DNA from: Sediminibacterium magnilacihabitans
Lineage (GTDB): Bacteria > Bacteroidota > Bacteroidia > Chitinophagales > Chitinophagaceae
Assembly (NCBI GenBank): GCA_002973575.1
Contig: PVEQ01000011.1
Location: forward strand, 43,617 to 107,616
Reading direction: 5' to 3'
DNA: 64,000 nucleotides
Part shown: piece after piece, positions 53,232 to 62,363 of the stretch
Numbering within the stretch: position 1 is the first letter of the stretch
Layout of the letters: every line of letters starts with the position of its first letter
The notes under the pieces: generated by a model
Database searches by the model: none
Told to the model about the DNA's origin: nothing
Seen by the model: only the letters and a program-made list of their open reading frames with translations
Translations under genes and position numbers: made by a program

Positions 53232-54938
53232 CTATAATTCGATCATTTTAGAAGCGTACGCGTCAAATTCGTGACTATGAGATATAATAATAATAGTTAT
53301 ATTATTTTCTTCATTTAATTTACTTAATAATGCAATAATTAGTTGTGCGTTTTTAGAATCCAGTGCGCTTGTTGGCTCATCCAGGAAAAGAATTTCAGGT
53401 TTTCTAAAAAGAGCACGAGCAATTCCAATTCTTTGTGCCTGTCCTCCTGAAATTGATCCACCTTCTTCTGATAATGCCGTTTCGCCCACCTGGCTTTGTA
53501 CTTCATCGAGTTGTGCATACCGGATGGTTTGTTCGAGCCATTGCTGATCAATTTCGTCATATGTAATGCCGAGACAAATATTTTCCTCCAATGTACCTTC
53601 AATGATCACCGGGCGCTGCGGCACATAACCCATCCGCTGATACCATGCGGCATGATTGATGTTTTTCAGATTAGTGCCGTCTACCAATACCTGCCCGCTA
53701 CCGGGCTCGATCAATCCCATTAATATTTTAACGATAGTTGATTTGCCTTTCCCGCTTTTCCCTTTCAGCAGAACGAAATCTCCTTTACGAATGGTAACGT
53801 TAAGATTATCAAACAGACAGTGGTTTTCTTCGTAACCGAAGCTAATGTTTTTCATCACAATATCGCGATGAAACGATGTTTGCGAAGAGCTTTTTTCAGC
53901 AGTATTGGCTGTAGGCTCCCCGGTCTGCTCAAACACTTCCGACAATACATTGATCTGTTCGATGCTGAATTTGAACTGGGTAAGCGCGGCAGAAATGCGT
54001 GTGAACGACGGTGAAATCCTGAAAATGGATGTAACAATGATACCGATAGTCGGAAGAAAATCGGCGTCGTTCTTTGTATTCAGAATAAGTATCAGGATTA
54101 CCGCAACCGCAGATATTTCAATAATACCCTTCGGAATATTAGTGATGACATTGTTTTGGATCTGAGCGTGTGTAAATATTCTGGACTGTTTCTTCACTCG
54201 CGATAGGAAATAATCCCTGATGTTGTACAACCTGATTTCGATATACAAGTTGTAGATATTCTGGATCTCAGAAATGGTTTTCGAGATTGATTCGAAACGA
54301 ACTTTTCCCAAATAAATAATGCGTCTTTTGAAAATATAAAATGGCAGCAGTCCCGTTAAGAAAACAGCAACAATGAGTGCGGTTGATTTGAGCGGAAGTG
54401 TAACGAGAATGAGTCCAAGCAGCACAAATACCACAACCGCTTCAGAAATAATGTTAAGCAGGGACAGCAATGATCCGTATGATATCTGGCCAACCTGTTC
54501 TGCAGTATTTCTGATTAACTCGGAACTTCTTAGTCTTGAAAAGGAAAGGAAGCTACGCCTGGTGTAACGCAACAATAATTCGTTCCTCAGCCAGATATCA
54601 TTGTCGAAAATAATCTTGTACTGAAAATAGTTGAGCGAGATGATCAACACATGTTTGATGAACATGAATGCAACGATCAGAATAGCCATTTGTTTGATGG
54701 TATGGATGTTCACCCTATCAAATAGCTTCAATATAAAACTCATACTGCTTCCCATACTGCTAGTGCTTCCCCCCACACCACCACCGACAAACTGATCGCT
54801 AGTGAGTAGCGGCATCAGCAATAGCACAGAAAGCATTTCCAGTAACCCGATAAACAGGATACTCAGCAGTATAACAGGAACAAACGTCCTGGTACGCTTC
54901 GAAAGCAGAATAAAAAGTTTTTGGGTTGCCTTGATCAT
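53232..54938 (-). CDS. ABC transporter, PglK/MsbA-like glycolipid flippase
   Basis: A 568-residue half-transporter with an N-terminal six-helix membrane domain (about 15-330) and a C-terminal ATPase: Walker A GKSGKGKST at 393-401, signature ISGGQAQRIGIARAL, Walker B ILFLDEPTSALD and switch His in IISHSHEF. PglK-type enzymes flip lipid-linked oligosaccharides in glycosylation loci, and this one lies among sugar genes. It could be the flippase of the minus-strand locus in place of a Wzx. Lipid A-type export is an alternative. Confidence 0.85.
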   Translation of the reverse strand: MIKATQKLFILLSKRTRTFVPVILLSILFIGLLEMLSVLLLMPLLTSDQFVGGGVGGSTSSMGSSMSFILKLFDRVNIHTIKQMAILIVAFMFIKHVLIISLNYFQYKIIFDNDIWLRNELLLRYTRRSFLSFSRLRSSELIRNTAEQVGQISYGSLLSLLNIISEAVVVFVLLGLILVTLPLKSTALIVAVFLTGLLPFYIFKRRIIYLGKVRFESISKTISEIQNIYNLYIEIRLYNIRDYFLSRVKKQSRIFTHAQIQNNVITNIPKGIIEISAVAVILILILNTKNDADFLPTIGIIVTSIFRISPSFTRISAALTQFKFSIEQINVLSEVFEQTGEPTANTAEKSSSQTSFHRDIVMKNISFGYEENHCLFDNLNVTIRKGDFVLLKGKSGKGKSTIVKILMGLIEPGSGQVLVDGTNLKNINHAAWYQRMGYVPQRPVIIEGTLEENICLGITYDEIDQQWLEQTIRYAQLDEVQSQVGETALSEEGGSISGGQAQRIGIARALFRKPEILFLDEPTSALDSKNAQLIIALLSKLNEENNITIIIISHSHEFDAYASKMIEL

Positions 54939-55019
54939 TTATCAAAATGGTATGAATACTAAAACGGGGCACTGTACAATATACAACACGCCCCGTTCTG
55001 TAATTTATTAATCCAATTA

Positions 55020-56186
55020 TTAAATGGCTGAAAACACTTTATTCAGAGAAGTAGTCATACGTTCGAGATCTCCTTCGTTCCAGTTTACCATTACAGGTAA
55101 TGAAACGGATCTACTCAGTAAATCGTCAGATTCTTTCCATTGCGACCCATAGTTGCTATATAAACCACAATTATCCCAAACCTGGTTAAAGTATTTACTG
55201 AAATGCCATCTCATTGCATCAGGGACATTTTTCGTTCCCATACCTTCTTTTGCCAGAAGCTGTACTACTTTATCCGCCAGTTCGGGCGTTTCGAGATTGA
55301 AAATGATCGTGTCGGCTAGTTCGTTTTCATCTGTAATACGTCTGAAACTGATCTTACCGGTATATTTTGCAAGTTCAGCTTTGAGTATTTTCTTATGCTT
55401 GCGGTTCATTTCAACGATGTGATCGAGTTTATCAATCTGCACCAGTCCTACAGCTGCCTGGAGTTCCATCATGCGATAATTGAATCCATAGAACGAAGCG
55501 GTGTCTTTTCCTCTCGGCAGGGAAGGATCACTATCGTGACCATGATCAATGAATTTTATGCAGCGGGTCACCAATTCCTCTTTATTCGAGATAATCATAC
55601 CACCCTCACCCGTGGTGATTGTTTTACCGAAGTCAAGGCTAAAAATGCCTATATCACCCAATAAACCGGTTGCCTTTCCCTTGTAAGAGGCACCCAATGC
55701 CTCGCAAGCATCTTCCAGAACAGGGATATTGTGCCGTTTTGCCACTGTATTTATCTCGTCCATTTCCGCTGGGTTACCCAGCATATGCACAGGAACGATT
55801 AGTTTTGTTTTGCTGGTAATTGCAGCTTCCAGCTTTTTAGGGCACATATTGTATGTGTCGTTGATATCAATTACAACGGGTGTCGCTCCACAAGCCAATA
55901 TCGCTTCAATTGTAGCTATAAAAGTAAAAGCTTGGGTGATTACCTCGTCGCCCTCCTTTATCCCCATGCATTTCATGGCTATATATTGGGCAGATGTCCC
56001 AGAAGTACATGCAGCAGCCTTACGCCCCTTGAATTTTTCAGCGAATTTCTTTTCAAAGTCCCGCACACGGAAAATATTATTGCGTCGTACATCGAAACCG
56101 TGCGCGAAAAGCACGCCGTTACTTTTATCAAAAACATCCAATACGGATTGGCGTTCTGCTTGATCAACTAATTCAAAACCAGGCAT
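55020..56186 (-). CDS. KdnA-like PLP-dependent sugar aminotransferase (DegT family)
   Basis: A 388-residue DegT/DnrJ/EryC1 aminotransferase. The PLP lysine is K188 in FSLDFGKTITTGEGG. The N-terminus (MPGFELVDQAERQSV) and the active-site segment closely resemble what I recall of Shewanella KdnA. KdnA, with KdnB, converts Kdo into 8-amino-3,8-dideoxy-manno-octulosonate. The gene lies 34 bp downstream of a KdnB-like dehydrogenase gene, matching that functional pair. Whether the substrate here is Kdo or a nonulosonic acid is open, since the pair follows legionaminic-acid-type genes. Confidence 0.75.
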   Translation of the reverse strand: MPGFELVDQAERQSVLDVFDKSNGVLFAHGFDVRRNNIFRVRDFEKKFAEKFKGRKAAACTSGTSAQYIAMKCMGIKEGDEVITQAFTFIATIEAILACGATPVVIDINDTYNMCPKKLEAAITSKTKLIVPVHMLGNPAEMDEINTVAKRHNIPVLEDACEALGASYKGKATGLLGDIGIFSLDFGKTITTGEGGMIISNKEELVTRCIKFIDHGHDSDPSLPRGKDTASFYGFNYRMMELQAAVGLVQIDKLDHIVEMNRKHKKILKAELAKYTGKISFRRITDENELADTIIFNLETPELADKVVQLLAKEGMGTKNVPDAMRWHFSKYFNQVWDNCGLYSNYGSQWKESDDLLSRSVSLPVMVNWNEGDLERMTTSLNKVFSAI

Positions 56187-56220
56187 TGTAAATTTTTTAA
56201 GTGAATGAATATGACTATGA

Positions 56221-57375
56221 CTAAAAGATCTTCTTTAGTATTTCTATCCCATCTGCGGGCGTAAAACTTAGCGGATTCTGATCAAAGGCTCCCTGTAACA
56301 GGTTGATATATTCTGTCAGTGTCTCATCTTTTACATCCACCTTATACTTTTTTGCAAAGCTCCAAACATCAAGCCGGTCGTAAAGGTGGAAAATATATTT
56401 ACAGAGCGACTGCGACAATTCCTGAGGTGTATTTCCATCCAAGCCTAAATAGAAAGCTATATCTGAGTAATCGAGGTACCCGTTATTTACGTTGTGTTCG
56501 ATCAGATAAGGAAGGATAAATCCACCTGCAATACCATGTGGGACCTTACAAACAACTCCCATAGGATAGGATAATGCACCTGCTGGTCCGGATCCCGCAT
56601 TATATAGTGAAATGCCTGCCAGGTACGCGCCGAATAGCATTTTCTCACGGGCTTCATCGCTTTCCTTGTCTTTAAGTGCAGCTTCAATATTGGCAAATAG
56701 ATACTTGATCGCTTCCCTGGCGAACATGCGTGTATAATAATTATGCTTTTTACAGGCATAGCTCTCGAATGAATGAACCAATGCATCGAGACCAGATGAA
56801 AGCGCCACTGCATAAGGACAGTTTTTGGTCATGTTGCTGTCAAGCACCGCCAATATTGGAAAATTATTATGTGTATTGATACCGAGTTTTCTGCCAGCCC
56901 CCGTATCCGTGAATACGGCATTGAATGTTACTTCAGATGCCGTACCTGCTGTAGTAGGTACGGCTATAACCGGAATGGACGGGCGGATATTTTTGGGAAA
57001 CCCTTTATAACTAAGTGCGGGTTTATGATTATGAATGAGTGTGGAAATGCCTTTCGCGAAATCGATAACGCTGCCCCCGCCGATCGCCACAATAATCTCC
57101 ACTTTGGATGAGTTGTCATCTTTGTCCTTGAATTCGTACTTCACCCGATCGAGCGACTCGTAATCGGGCTCAAAAGGGAGATCATAATAGTAAGTTACTA
57201 TTGCAAATTTGGCGGCCAGCTGCTCAATGAGCTGGTGTACATACGAATCATTCCGGAACGCTTGATCTATTACCAGTCCAACTTTCTGGTATCCACTTTC
57301 AGCAATGTATTCTCCGATGTTTAATAACTCACCCTTCCCAATGCGGGTATGCGTTTTAATAATAATATCAATCAT
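56221..57375 (-). CDS. KdnB-like iron-containing alcohol dehydrogenase
   Basis: A 384-residue Fe-ADH superfamily protein with the NAD loop AIGGGSVIDFAKGI (98-110) and an intact metal site: D197 and H201 (GLDALVHSFES), H280 (VPHG) and H294 (IEHN). KdnB oxidises the C8 hydroxyl of Kdo so that KdnA can transaminate it, and the two genes are adjacent here as expected. Two bases separate it from the PtmE-like gene, so it belongs to the same transcript as the nonulosonate genes. The KdnB assignment leans on the neighbouring KdnA-like gene. Confidence 0.7.
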   Translation of the reverse strand: MIDIIIKTHTRIGKGELLNIGEYIAESGYQKVGLVIDQAFRNDSYVHQLIEQLAAKFAIVTYYYDLPFEPDYESLDRVKYEFKDKDDNSSKVEIIVAIGGGSVIDFAKGISTLIHNHKPALSYKGFPKNIRPSIPVIAVPTTAGTASEVTFNAVFTDTGAGRKLGINTHNNFPILAVLDSNMTKNCPYAVALSSGLDALVHSFESYACKKHNYYTRMFAREAIKYLFANIEAALKDKESDEAREKMLFGAYLAGISLYNAGSGPAGALSYPMGVVCKVPHGIAGGFILPYLIEHNVNNGYLDYSDIAFYLGLDGNTPQELSQSLCKYIFHLYDRLDVWSFAKKYKVDVKDETLTEYINLLQGAFDQNPLSFTPADGIEILKKIF

Positions 57376-57377
57376 TG

Positions 57378-58430
57378 TTAAAATTTAATATGTTTAAAGT
57401 CTTCTTGTGCTTTCTTAAAATCTTCATGCTTGCCAATATCCAACCAGTAAGACAATAACTTATACGAACGTACAGGCTCGCCCCTGGCAATTAATGTATC
57501 AATCAGATCTGTTGCATTAAAGAATGCATTTTCTGGAATATATGAGAGTATTTCACGTTTGATTAGATAAATACCACCGTTGGTAAGATAATTCATTGTG
57601 GGCTTTTCGGTAAGGCCAGATACAAATTTATTATTCGTTTCAACAACTGCATAAGGAATATTGATGTCGTATGAAACGCAGGCGATACTCATCGCTGCAT
57701 CCGAATTAGCAAAATCATCATAGAAATCGGTAAAGTCGATGTTAGTCAGAATATCGGAGTTCATTACCAATATCACATCCGATTTAATTTGCTGTTTTGC
57801 GAGTTTACTTAATGATCCGATTGTGCCCAATGGTTCGTCTTCCATGAGATAACCGATCTTGACGCTTTTCTCGGTGCCATCGCCGAAGTAATTACTTATG
57901 ACATGACCGAGGTATTTAATGGAAATAAAAATATCGGTTGCGCCGAATTTTGCCAATCTGTCGATATTGTGTTCAATAATTGGCTTGTCGGCGATTTGGA
58001 GCATCGGCTTAGGTGTGAATTCTGTTAGGGGCCTAAGGCGCCTTCCTTCGCCGCCAGCCATAATCACCACCGTAACCGGAAGAGAAGGGTAATATTCTTC
58101 GATATCGATGATTTGTAACAGGCGCATATTTGCTCCAACAACTGGAAGCAGAAAAATCCGTTTGTCGCGCAGTTCTTTCACTTTCGCAGCATCTCTTTCA
58201 TTTTCCTTAAAGTATTGGAAGCTACGATTCATGATAGCATTAATCGGCTTCAGCAGATCATTGTCAACAATCAACGCACGGCGGATATCACCATCTGTAA
58301 CTGTGCCCACAACAGACATGTTACTGTCTATAACAAACAATGTGAGTTTGCCGGCTAGTTTATTCAGCGCGGCGAGAGCATCTTTAATGGATGCGTTTTC
58401 TTTTACAATGTATTTTTCAATATCAGCCAC
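57378..58430 (-). CDS. CBS-domain sugar-1-phosphate nucleotidyltransferase (PtmE-like)
   Basis: A 350-residue fusion. Two CBS motifs (about 1-115, VVGTVTDGDIRRALI) precede a RmlA/GlmU-like nucleotidyltransferase domain with the signature VIMAGGEGRRLRPLTEFTPKPML from about 121. In Campylobacter, PtmE of this architecture makes GDP-glucosamine for legionaminic acid, and the neighbours LegC, LegG and LegI support the same route here. Guanylyltransferase specificity is inferred, not visible. It overlaps the LegG gene by 8 bp. Confidence 0.8.
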   Translation of the reverse strand: MADIEKYIVKENASIKDALAALNKLAGKLTLFVIDSNMSVVGTVTDGDIRRALIVDNDLLKPINAIMNRSFQYFKENERDAAKVKELRDKRIFLLPVVGANMRLLQIIDIEEYYPSLPVTVVIMAGGEGRRLRPLTEFTPKPMLQIADKPIIEHNIDRLAKFGATDIFISIKYLGHVISNYFGDGTEKSVKIGYLMEDEPLGTIGSLSKLAKQQIKSDVILVMNSDILTNIDFTDFYDDFANSDAAMSIACVSYDINIPYAVVETNNKFVSGLTEKPTMNYLTNGGIYLIKREILSYIPENAFFNATDLIDTLIARGEPVRSYKLLSYWLDIGKHEDFKKAQEDFKHIKF

Positions 58431-59541
58431 GCGCTATGTTTTTTAAAATGTTAACGGCATTTTCAGACGCACCTCCGTTCCAATAGATATTTCGCCCTTT
58501 GTATACAGGATCGGCCATCACTTTGTTTATTTGATGTATGATCGCCTGCTTATCGAATGGAAGATCAACATTATTCTCACTTCGCATGCGTCCCTCCTGT
58601 CTTTTGCCCAGATTGATGTTATATCTTCCGAATGAAGCGGCTTCAATAATGCCGCTTGACGAATTGCCCAACACTGCGCTCGCCAATTGCATGCAGGAGA
58701 AATAACCTTTTGTTCCAAAATTTTCGATCAGGCGAATATGCGCTCCCTCCAACTGCTCATTGAATATTGTCCTGATACGGTTCCCGTCTGAATCGGCATT
58801 CGGCATGGTGATGACAAATTGGTATTGCGGCATCCCATTGATCACCTCCGTCAACAGCTTCGCATATGCCTCATTGTTACCTTCGTCTGCACCCGTTTCA
58901 GGATGAAAGGTAACCAGTACCGTTGGTTTTAATGTATCTATGTTCCATACAGAGCGAAATGCTTCTCTGTCATATAAGCGCAATTGGGAAATATTATCAA
59001 GGCTCAATGCGCCTACATTAAATACATAGGAGTTATTGTCGAGCATCAATCTGAGCCGCTCTGCATACTGTTCAGTAGATGTAAAATGAACGGTTGCAGC
59101 ATGACTAATTGAATGTCGATAAATGTTATCGATTGCACCGAGTGTCTTTTCGCCGCCGTGAAAATGGACAAAACGAATATGGAACGGTATACCGGCTGCA
59201 ACAGCTGCAAACATTTCATACCTGTCGCCGAGACAGCACACATAGTCGTACCGTTGACGATGCAGAGCCCAGAAGGAAGAAAACTTCAATGTGGTGAGAC
59301 CAGTTGAATCCGCGATCGACTCTTCCGAATCGCCAACGATCAGTGATTCAATTTGCTGAAAAATGGTAAAGCCTTCGCGCTTAATGTCATTGATGGTGTA
59401 ACCATGCAGGTAGGATAGATGTGTACCAAATACGATCAACTCAACTGAAAAATCAGAATCGTTGTTCATAAGATGAAGCAATGGCATATAAATACCGAAG
59501 TCTGCTCTGGAACTAGTTAATACACCGATTCTTATACTCAT
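58423..59541 (-). CDS. NDP-sugar hydrolysing 2-epimerase (LegG/NeuC family)
   Basis: A 372-residue GT-B-fold enzyme of the NeuC/LegG group. It inverts C2 and removes the nucleotide, giving the ManNAc-type (or 6-deoxy-diacetamido) hexose used by the synthase LegI/NeuB. Family motifs are GVLTSSRADFGIYMPLL, LGDRYEMFAAV, HFHGGEKTLGAIDNIYRHSIS and LGNSSSGIIEAASF. It overlaps the neuB-type gene by 4 bp. LegG is favoured over NeuC because of the LegC and PtmE neighbours. Confidence 0.85.
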   Translation of the reverse strand: MSIRIGVLTSSRADFGIYMPLLHLMNNDSDFSVELIVFGTHLSYLHGYTINDIKREGFTIFQQIESLIVGDSEESIADSTGLTTLKFSSFWALHRQRYDYVCCLGDRYEMFAAVAAGIPFHIRFVHFHGGEKTLGAIDNIYRHSISHAATVHFTSTEQYAERLRLMLDNNSYVFNVGALSLDNISQLRLYDREAFRSVWNIDTLKPTVLVTFHPETGADEGNNEAYAKLLTEVINGMPQYQFVITMPNADSDGNRIRTIFNEQLEGAHIRLIENFGTKGYFSCMQLASAVLGNSSSGIIEAASFGRYNINLGKRQEGRMRSENNVDLPFDKQAIIHQINKVMADPVYKGRNIYWNGGASENAVNILKNIARG

Positions 59542-60557
59542 TGAAAATCGCCCTGTGTTAATTTATGACCGGCAGCAAGGTTCTTCGTGGCCTTTTTTCC
59601 AATGACCACCGGCAGTTGCATCGGCGAAATACCATCTCCCGGTCTCAGCATAATGAGTTTTTCTCTGCTTATCTCTTCGTCCTCTTGTATATCATGCAAC
59701 AGGTGAATACTTTTTCTCGCGATGGTAATATTCTTTCTTTCAGAATCGGTGATCATTTTCTGATTTTTGCCGATTGCCTGCTCGATGTTGCGAATAGCGC
59801 TAATCATTACTTTTAGTTCATCCGGCTCCAAGGATGCTTTATGATCAGGGCCTTCTGCTGTTCTGTCGAATGTAAAATGCTTTTCAATAACGGTTGCACC
59901 GAGCGCTACCGCCGCAATAGGCACTTCTATACCTAACGTATGATCCGAATATCCGACTTCCACGCCAATGCTGTTGCGTATATCCTGCATAGCCGCAAGA
60001 TTTACGTCATGCATCGGCGTTGGATATTCTGTATTGCAATGCAGTACTGTTATCCTGTCTTTTGTAAGTCCGTTCAAGAGCATTACTTCTACTGCGCTTT
60101 TGATCTCGTTCATCTCGCACATACCTGTTGAAATGATCACACGATCTGCTACTTTCGCGATTTTTTCGAGGTAAGGGAGATTAGTAATTTCTCCTGAAGG
60201 CACTTTGAAAAAGCGAATACCGAGGTTCAGGAGGAGATCGATGCTGTCCAGATCGAATGCGGTTGAAAGAAAATGAATGCTTTTCTCTGCGGCATATCTC
60301 TTCAGTATAATGTGGTCTTCCTCACTTAGTTCCAGTTTTTTCAGCATCTGGAACTGAAATTCATCACCCGATTTATCAGCTTCCATCTGGTATTCTGCCT
60401 TCTTTGCATCGGGCGATACAATATTTTTTGCTTTAAAGGTCTGAAACTTAATATAATCAGCCCCAGCCTCGGCAGCGAATTCAATCAGCCGCCGGGCAAT
60501 GTTGATATCGCCATTGTGATTCACGCCTGCTTCGGCAATGATAAGTGTGTGACGCAT
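59538..60557 (-). CDS. Nonulosonic acid synthase (LegI/NeuB family)
   Basis: A 339-residue PEP-dependent synthase that condenses PEP with a 6-carbon amino sugar to give a 9-carbon acid. The TIM-barrel part has IAEAGVNHNGDINIARRLI, KFQTFKA, VPSGEITNLPYL, LHCNTEYPTP and VGYSDHTLGIEVPIAAVALGATVIEKHFT. A C-terminal SAF (antifreeze-like) domain occupies about the last 60 residues (SIHLLHDIQEDEEISREKL). Legionaminic acid is the likely product given its neighbours. Confidence 0.92.
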   Translation of the reverse strand: MRHTLIIAEAGVNHNGDINIARRLIEFAAEAGADYIKFQTFKAKNIVSPDAKKAEYQMEADKSGDEFQFQMLKKLELSEEDHIILKRYAAEKSIHFLSTAFDLDSIDLLLNLGIRFFKVPSGEITNLPYLEKIAKVADRVIISTGMCEMNEIKSAVEVMLLNGLTKDRITVLHCNTEYPTPMHDVNLAAMQDIRNSIGVEVGYSDHTLGIEVPIAAVALGATVIEKHFTFDRTAEGPDHKASLEPDELKVMISAIRNIEQAIGKNQKMITDSERKNITIARKSIHLLHDIQEDEEISREKLIMLRPGDGISPMQLPVVIGKKATKNLAAGHKLTQGDFQ

Positions 60558-60563
60558 ATGGTC

Positions 60564-61205
60564 TTATTCTATTTTTCTCAAAGGGTATCCTGCGTAGATG
60601 CCCGATTCTTCAATATTTTTTAACACAACACTGCCTGCACCAACCACGACATCATGCCGTATTTGTACGCTTTGCATGAGTACCGCACGGCTACCTACCA
60701 TCGAACCATCGCCAATAACACATGCACCATTCACCACTGCACCTGTTGATATATGGCAGTGGCTGCCCACGTTTGCATCGTGATCGACGTTTGAATGGTT
60801 ATTGATGACACAATTCCGGCCAATCACCACATCCGCACCAACATGCGCGTAATGCATGACAATGGTACCTTCTCCTGCGGTTGCATACTTTGAAACATGT
60901 GCTTTTGGAGAATATACAGTGGCAAAAAGTGCATTGGCCTTTTTTGCTTTTTCAAAAATCTCCTGTCTGACTGTGGCATATTTTACCTGGCCGACGGTGA
61001 TCAGGAAATAAAATCCCTGCGATGCATAGCTGGCGATATCATCATCTGTTCCGATGACGGGGTAATCCAATACGAATTGACCGATACGGTCTGCGGCGTC
61101 GAGTATACCATGAATATACCAGCTGCCTTCTGTTTCAATCACATCGATACATGCTTTGCAATGACCACCGCCGCCGATGAGTATTATTTTTTTATCTGAG
61201 CTCAT
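60564..61205 (-). CDS. NeuD/PglD-like sugar O- or N-acyltransferase
   Basis: A 213-residue acyltransferase with an N-terminal Rossmann-like domain (KIILIGGGGHCKACIDVI) and a left-handed beta helix of hexapeptide repeats (about 100-213, including AHVGADVVIGRNCVINNHSN and the catalytic-type His in VDHDANVG). NeuD-type proteins acetylate sialic-acid-like sugars; in the Leg pathway the corresponding step is LegH N-acetylation of the 4-amino intermediate. Gene order (next to LegC, 1-bp overlap) supports LegH. Confidence 0.85.
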   Translation of the reverse strand: MSSDKKIILIGGGGHCKACIDVIETEGSWYIHGILDAADRIGQFVLDYPVIGTDDDIASYASQGFYFLITVGQVKYATVRQEIFEKAKKANALFATVYSPKAHVSKYATAGEGTIVMHYAHVGADVVIGRNCVINNHSNVDHDANVGSHCHISTGAVVNGACVIGDGSMVGSRAVLMQSVQIRHDVVVGAGSVVLKNIEESGIYAGYPLRKIE

Positions 61206-62356
61206 TAAATTCGTGCACTACTGGGAATATTTACAACAGTTGCTTCCAGTTCCAGTGAATTGCTGAGCGGCATACAGAAAGAATTATTATACATCGGCAA
61301 TTTGTTCAGCAAACGCCAGATGGGCCTTGTCATCACTTTGCTGCCATTCGTTTCTTGAAGGAACTGGTTCTTCTCCGCTTCATCCTGTAAACGCACTACC
61401 ATCAACCAGTAATTGGCTTTGGCTCTTTCGATCTCAGTTGTGAACGGAATACCGATTTTCGGAAATACTTCGTTATAATGTGCAGCCAGTTCTCTTTTGT
61501 TCTCTATAAAGAAATTGAGTTTTTCAAGTTGTGCGCAGGCAAGTGCAGCATTTAAATTTGGCATGCGATAGTTATAACCGACCATATCGTGCTCGTATTC
61601 CCATTTGTGCGGGATCTTGGCTGTGGTAGTGATATGTTTCGCCAGTTTTGCCAACTGCTCATCATCTGTTACGATGGCTCCGCCGCCACCACTGGTAATT
61701 GTTTTGTTTCCATTGAAACTGAATATACCGAGCTCTCCAAAAGTGCCTGTATGTTTTCCGTTGTAATAACTGCCAAGTGATTCAGCCGAATCTTCCACCA
61801 GCGGAACACCAAATAATTCACATATCTCAGCTATTTTTTCAATGTGGCATGGCATACCGAAAGTATGCATAGGCACACATGCGGCAATCCTTCTACCAGT
61901 TGATTTGTTGAAAATGCCGCCGTCTTTCTTTTCACAGTGTTTTGTCAAGAATGCCTCGAGCGATGCCGGCGACATACCCATTGTATCGAGGTCCACATCC
62001 ACAAATGCAAGGCCCGCGCCGCAGTAACTGATCGCATTGGAAGTAGCCACAAATGTAATGGGTTGCGTAATCACTTCGTCGCCGTTTTTCACTCCTGCAA
62101 TTAGCAGCGCAATGTGCAGTGCTGCAGTCCCATTAACAGTTGCAATCGCAAATTTTGCACCTGTCATTTCTCCCATCATTTTTTCGAATGTATCCACGTA
62201 TTTTCCCACAGAAGAAACGAACGTGGAATCGATGGCATCAAGTACGTACCTTTTTTCGTTGCCGATAAATCTTGGCTCATGCAGTGGAATAAATGCCTCG
62301 GGCTCATGAAAAGCTTCGCGGATTATTGAAATGGCTTCGCCGAACTTATTAGCCAT
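61205..62356 (-). CDS. LegC-like PLP-dependent aminotransferase
   Basis: A 383-residue DegT-family aminotransferase from the ATG at 62356 (MANKFGEAISII). An ATG 12 codons upstream would overlap the previous gene and add an atypical tail. Family features are FIPLHEPRFIGNEKRYV and DSTFVSSVGKYVDTFE near the N-terminus, and the PLP lysine about residue 218 in FNGNKTITSGGGGAIV. LegC aminates C4 of the UDP- or GDP-4-keto-6-deoxy sugar. Its dehydratase partner LegB is not in the window. Confidence 0.88.
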   Translation of the reverse strand: MANKFGEAISIIREAFHEPEAFIPLHEPRFIGNEKRYVLDAIDSTFVSSVGKYVDTFEKMMGEMTGAKFAIATVNGTAALHIALLIAGVKNGDEVITQPITFVATSNAISYCGAGLAFVDVDLDTMGMSPASLEAFLTKHCEKKDGGIFNKSTGRRIAACVPMHTFGMPCHIEKIAEICELFGVPLVEDSAESLGSYYNGKHTGTFGELGIFSFNGNKTITSGGGGAIVTDDEQLAKLAKHITTTAKIPHKWEYEHDMVGYNYRMPNLNAALACAQLEKLNFFIENKRELAAHYNEVFPKIGIPFTTEIERAKANYWLMVVRLQDEAEKNQFLQETNGSKVMTRPIWRLLNKLPMYNNSFCMPLSNSLELEATVVNIPSSARI

Positions 62357-62363
62357 AGTTTTT

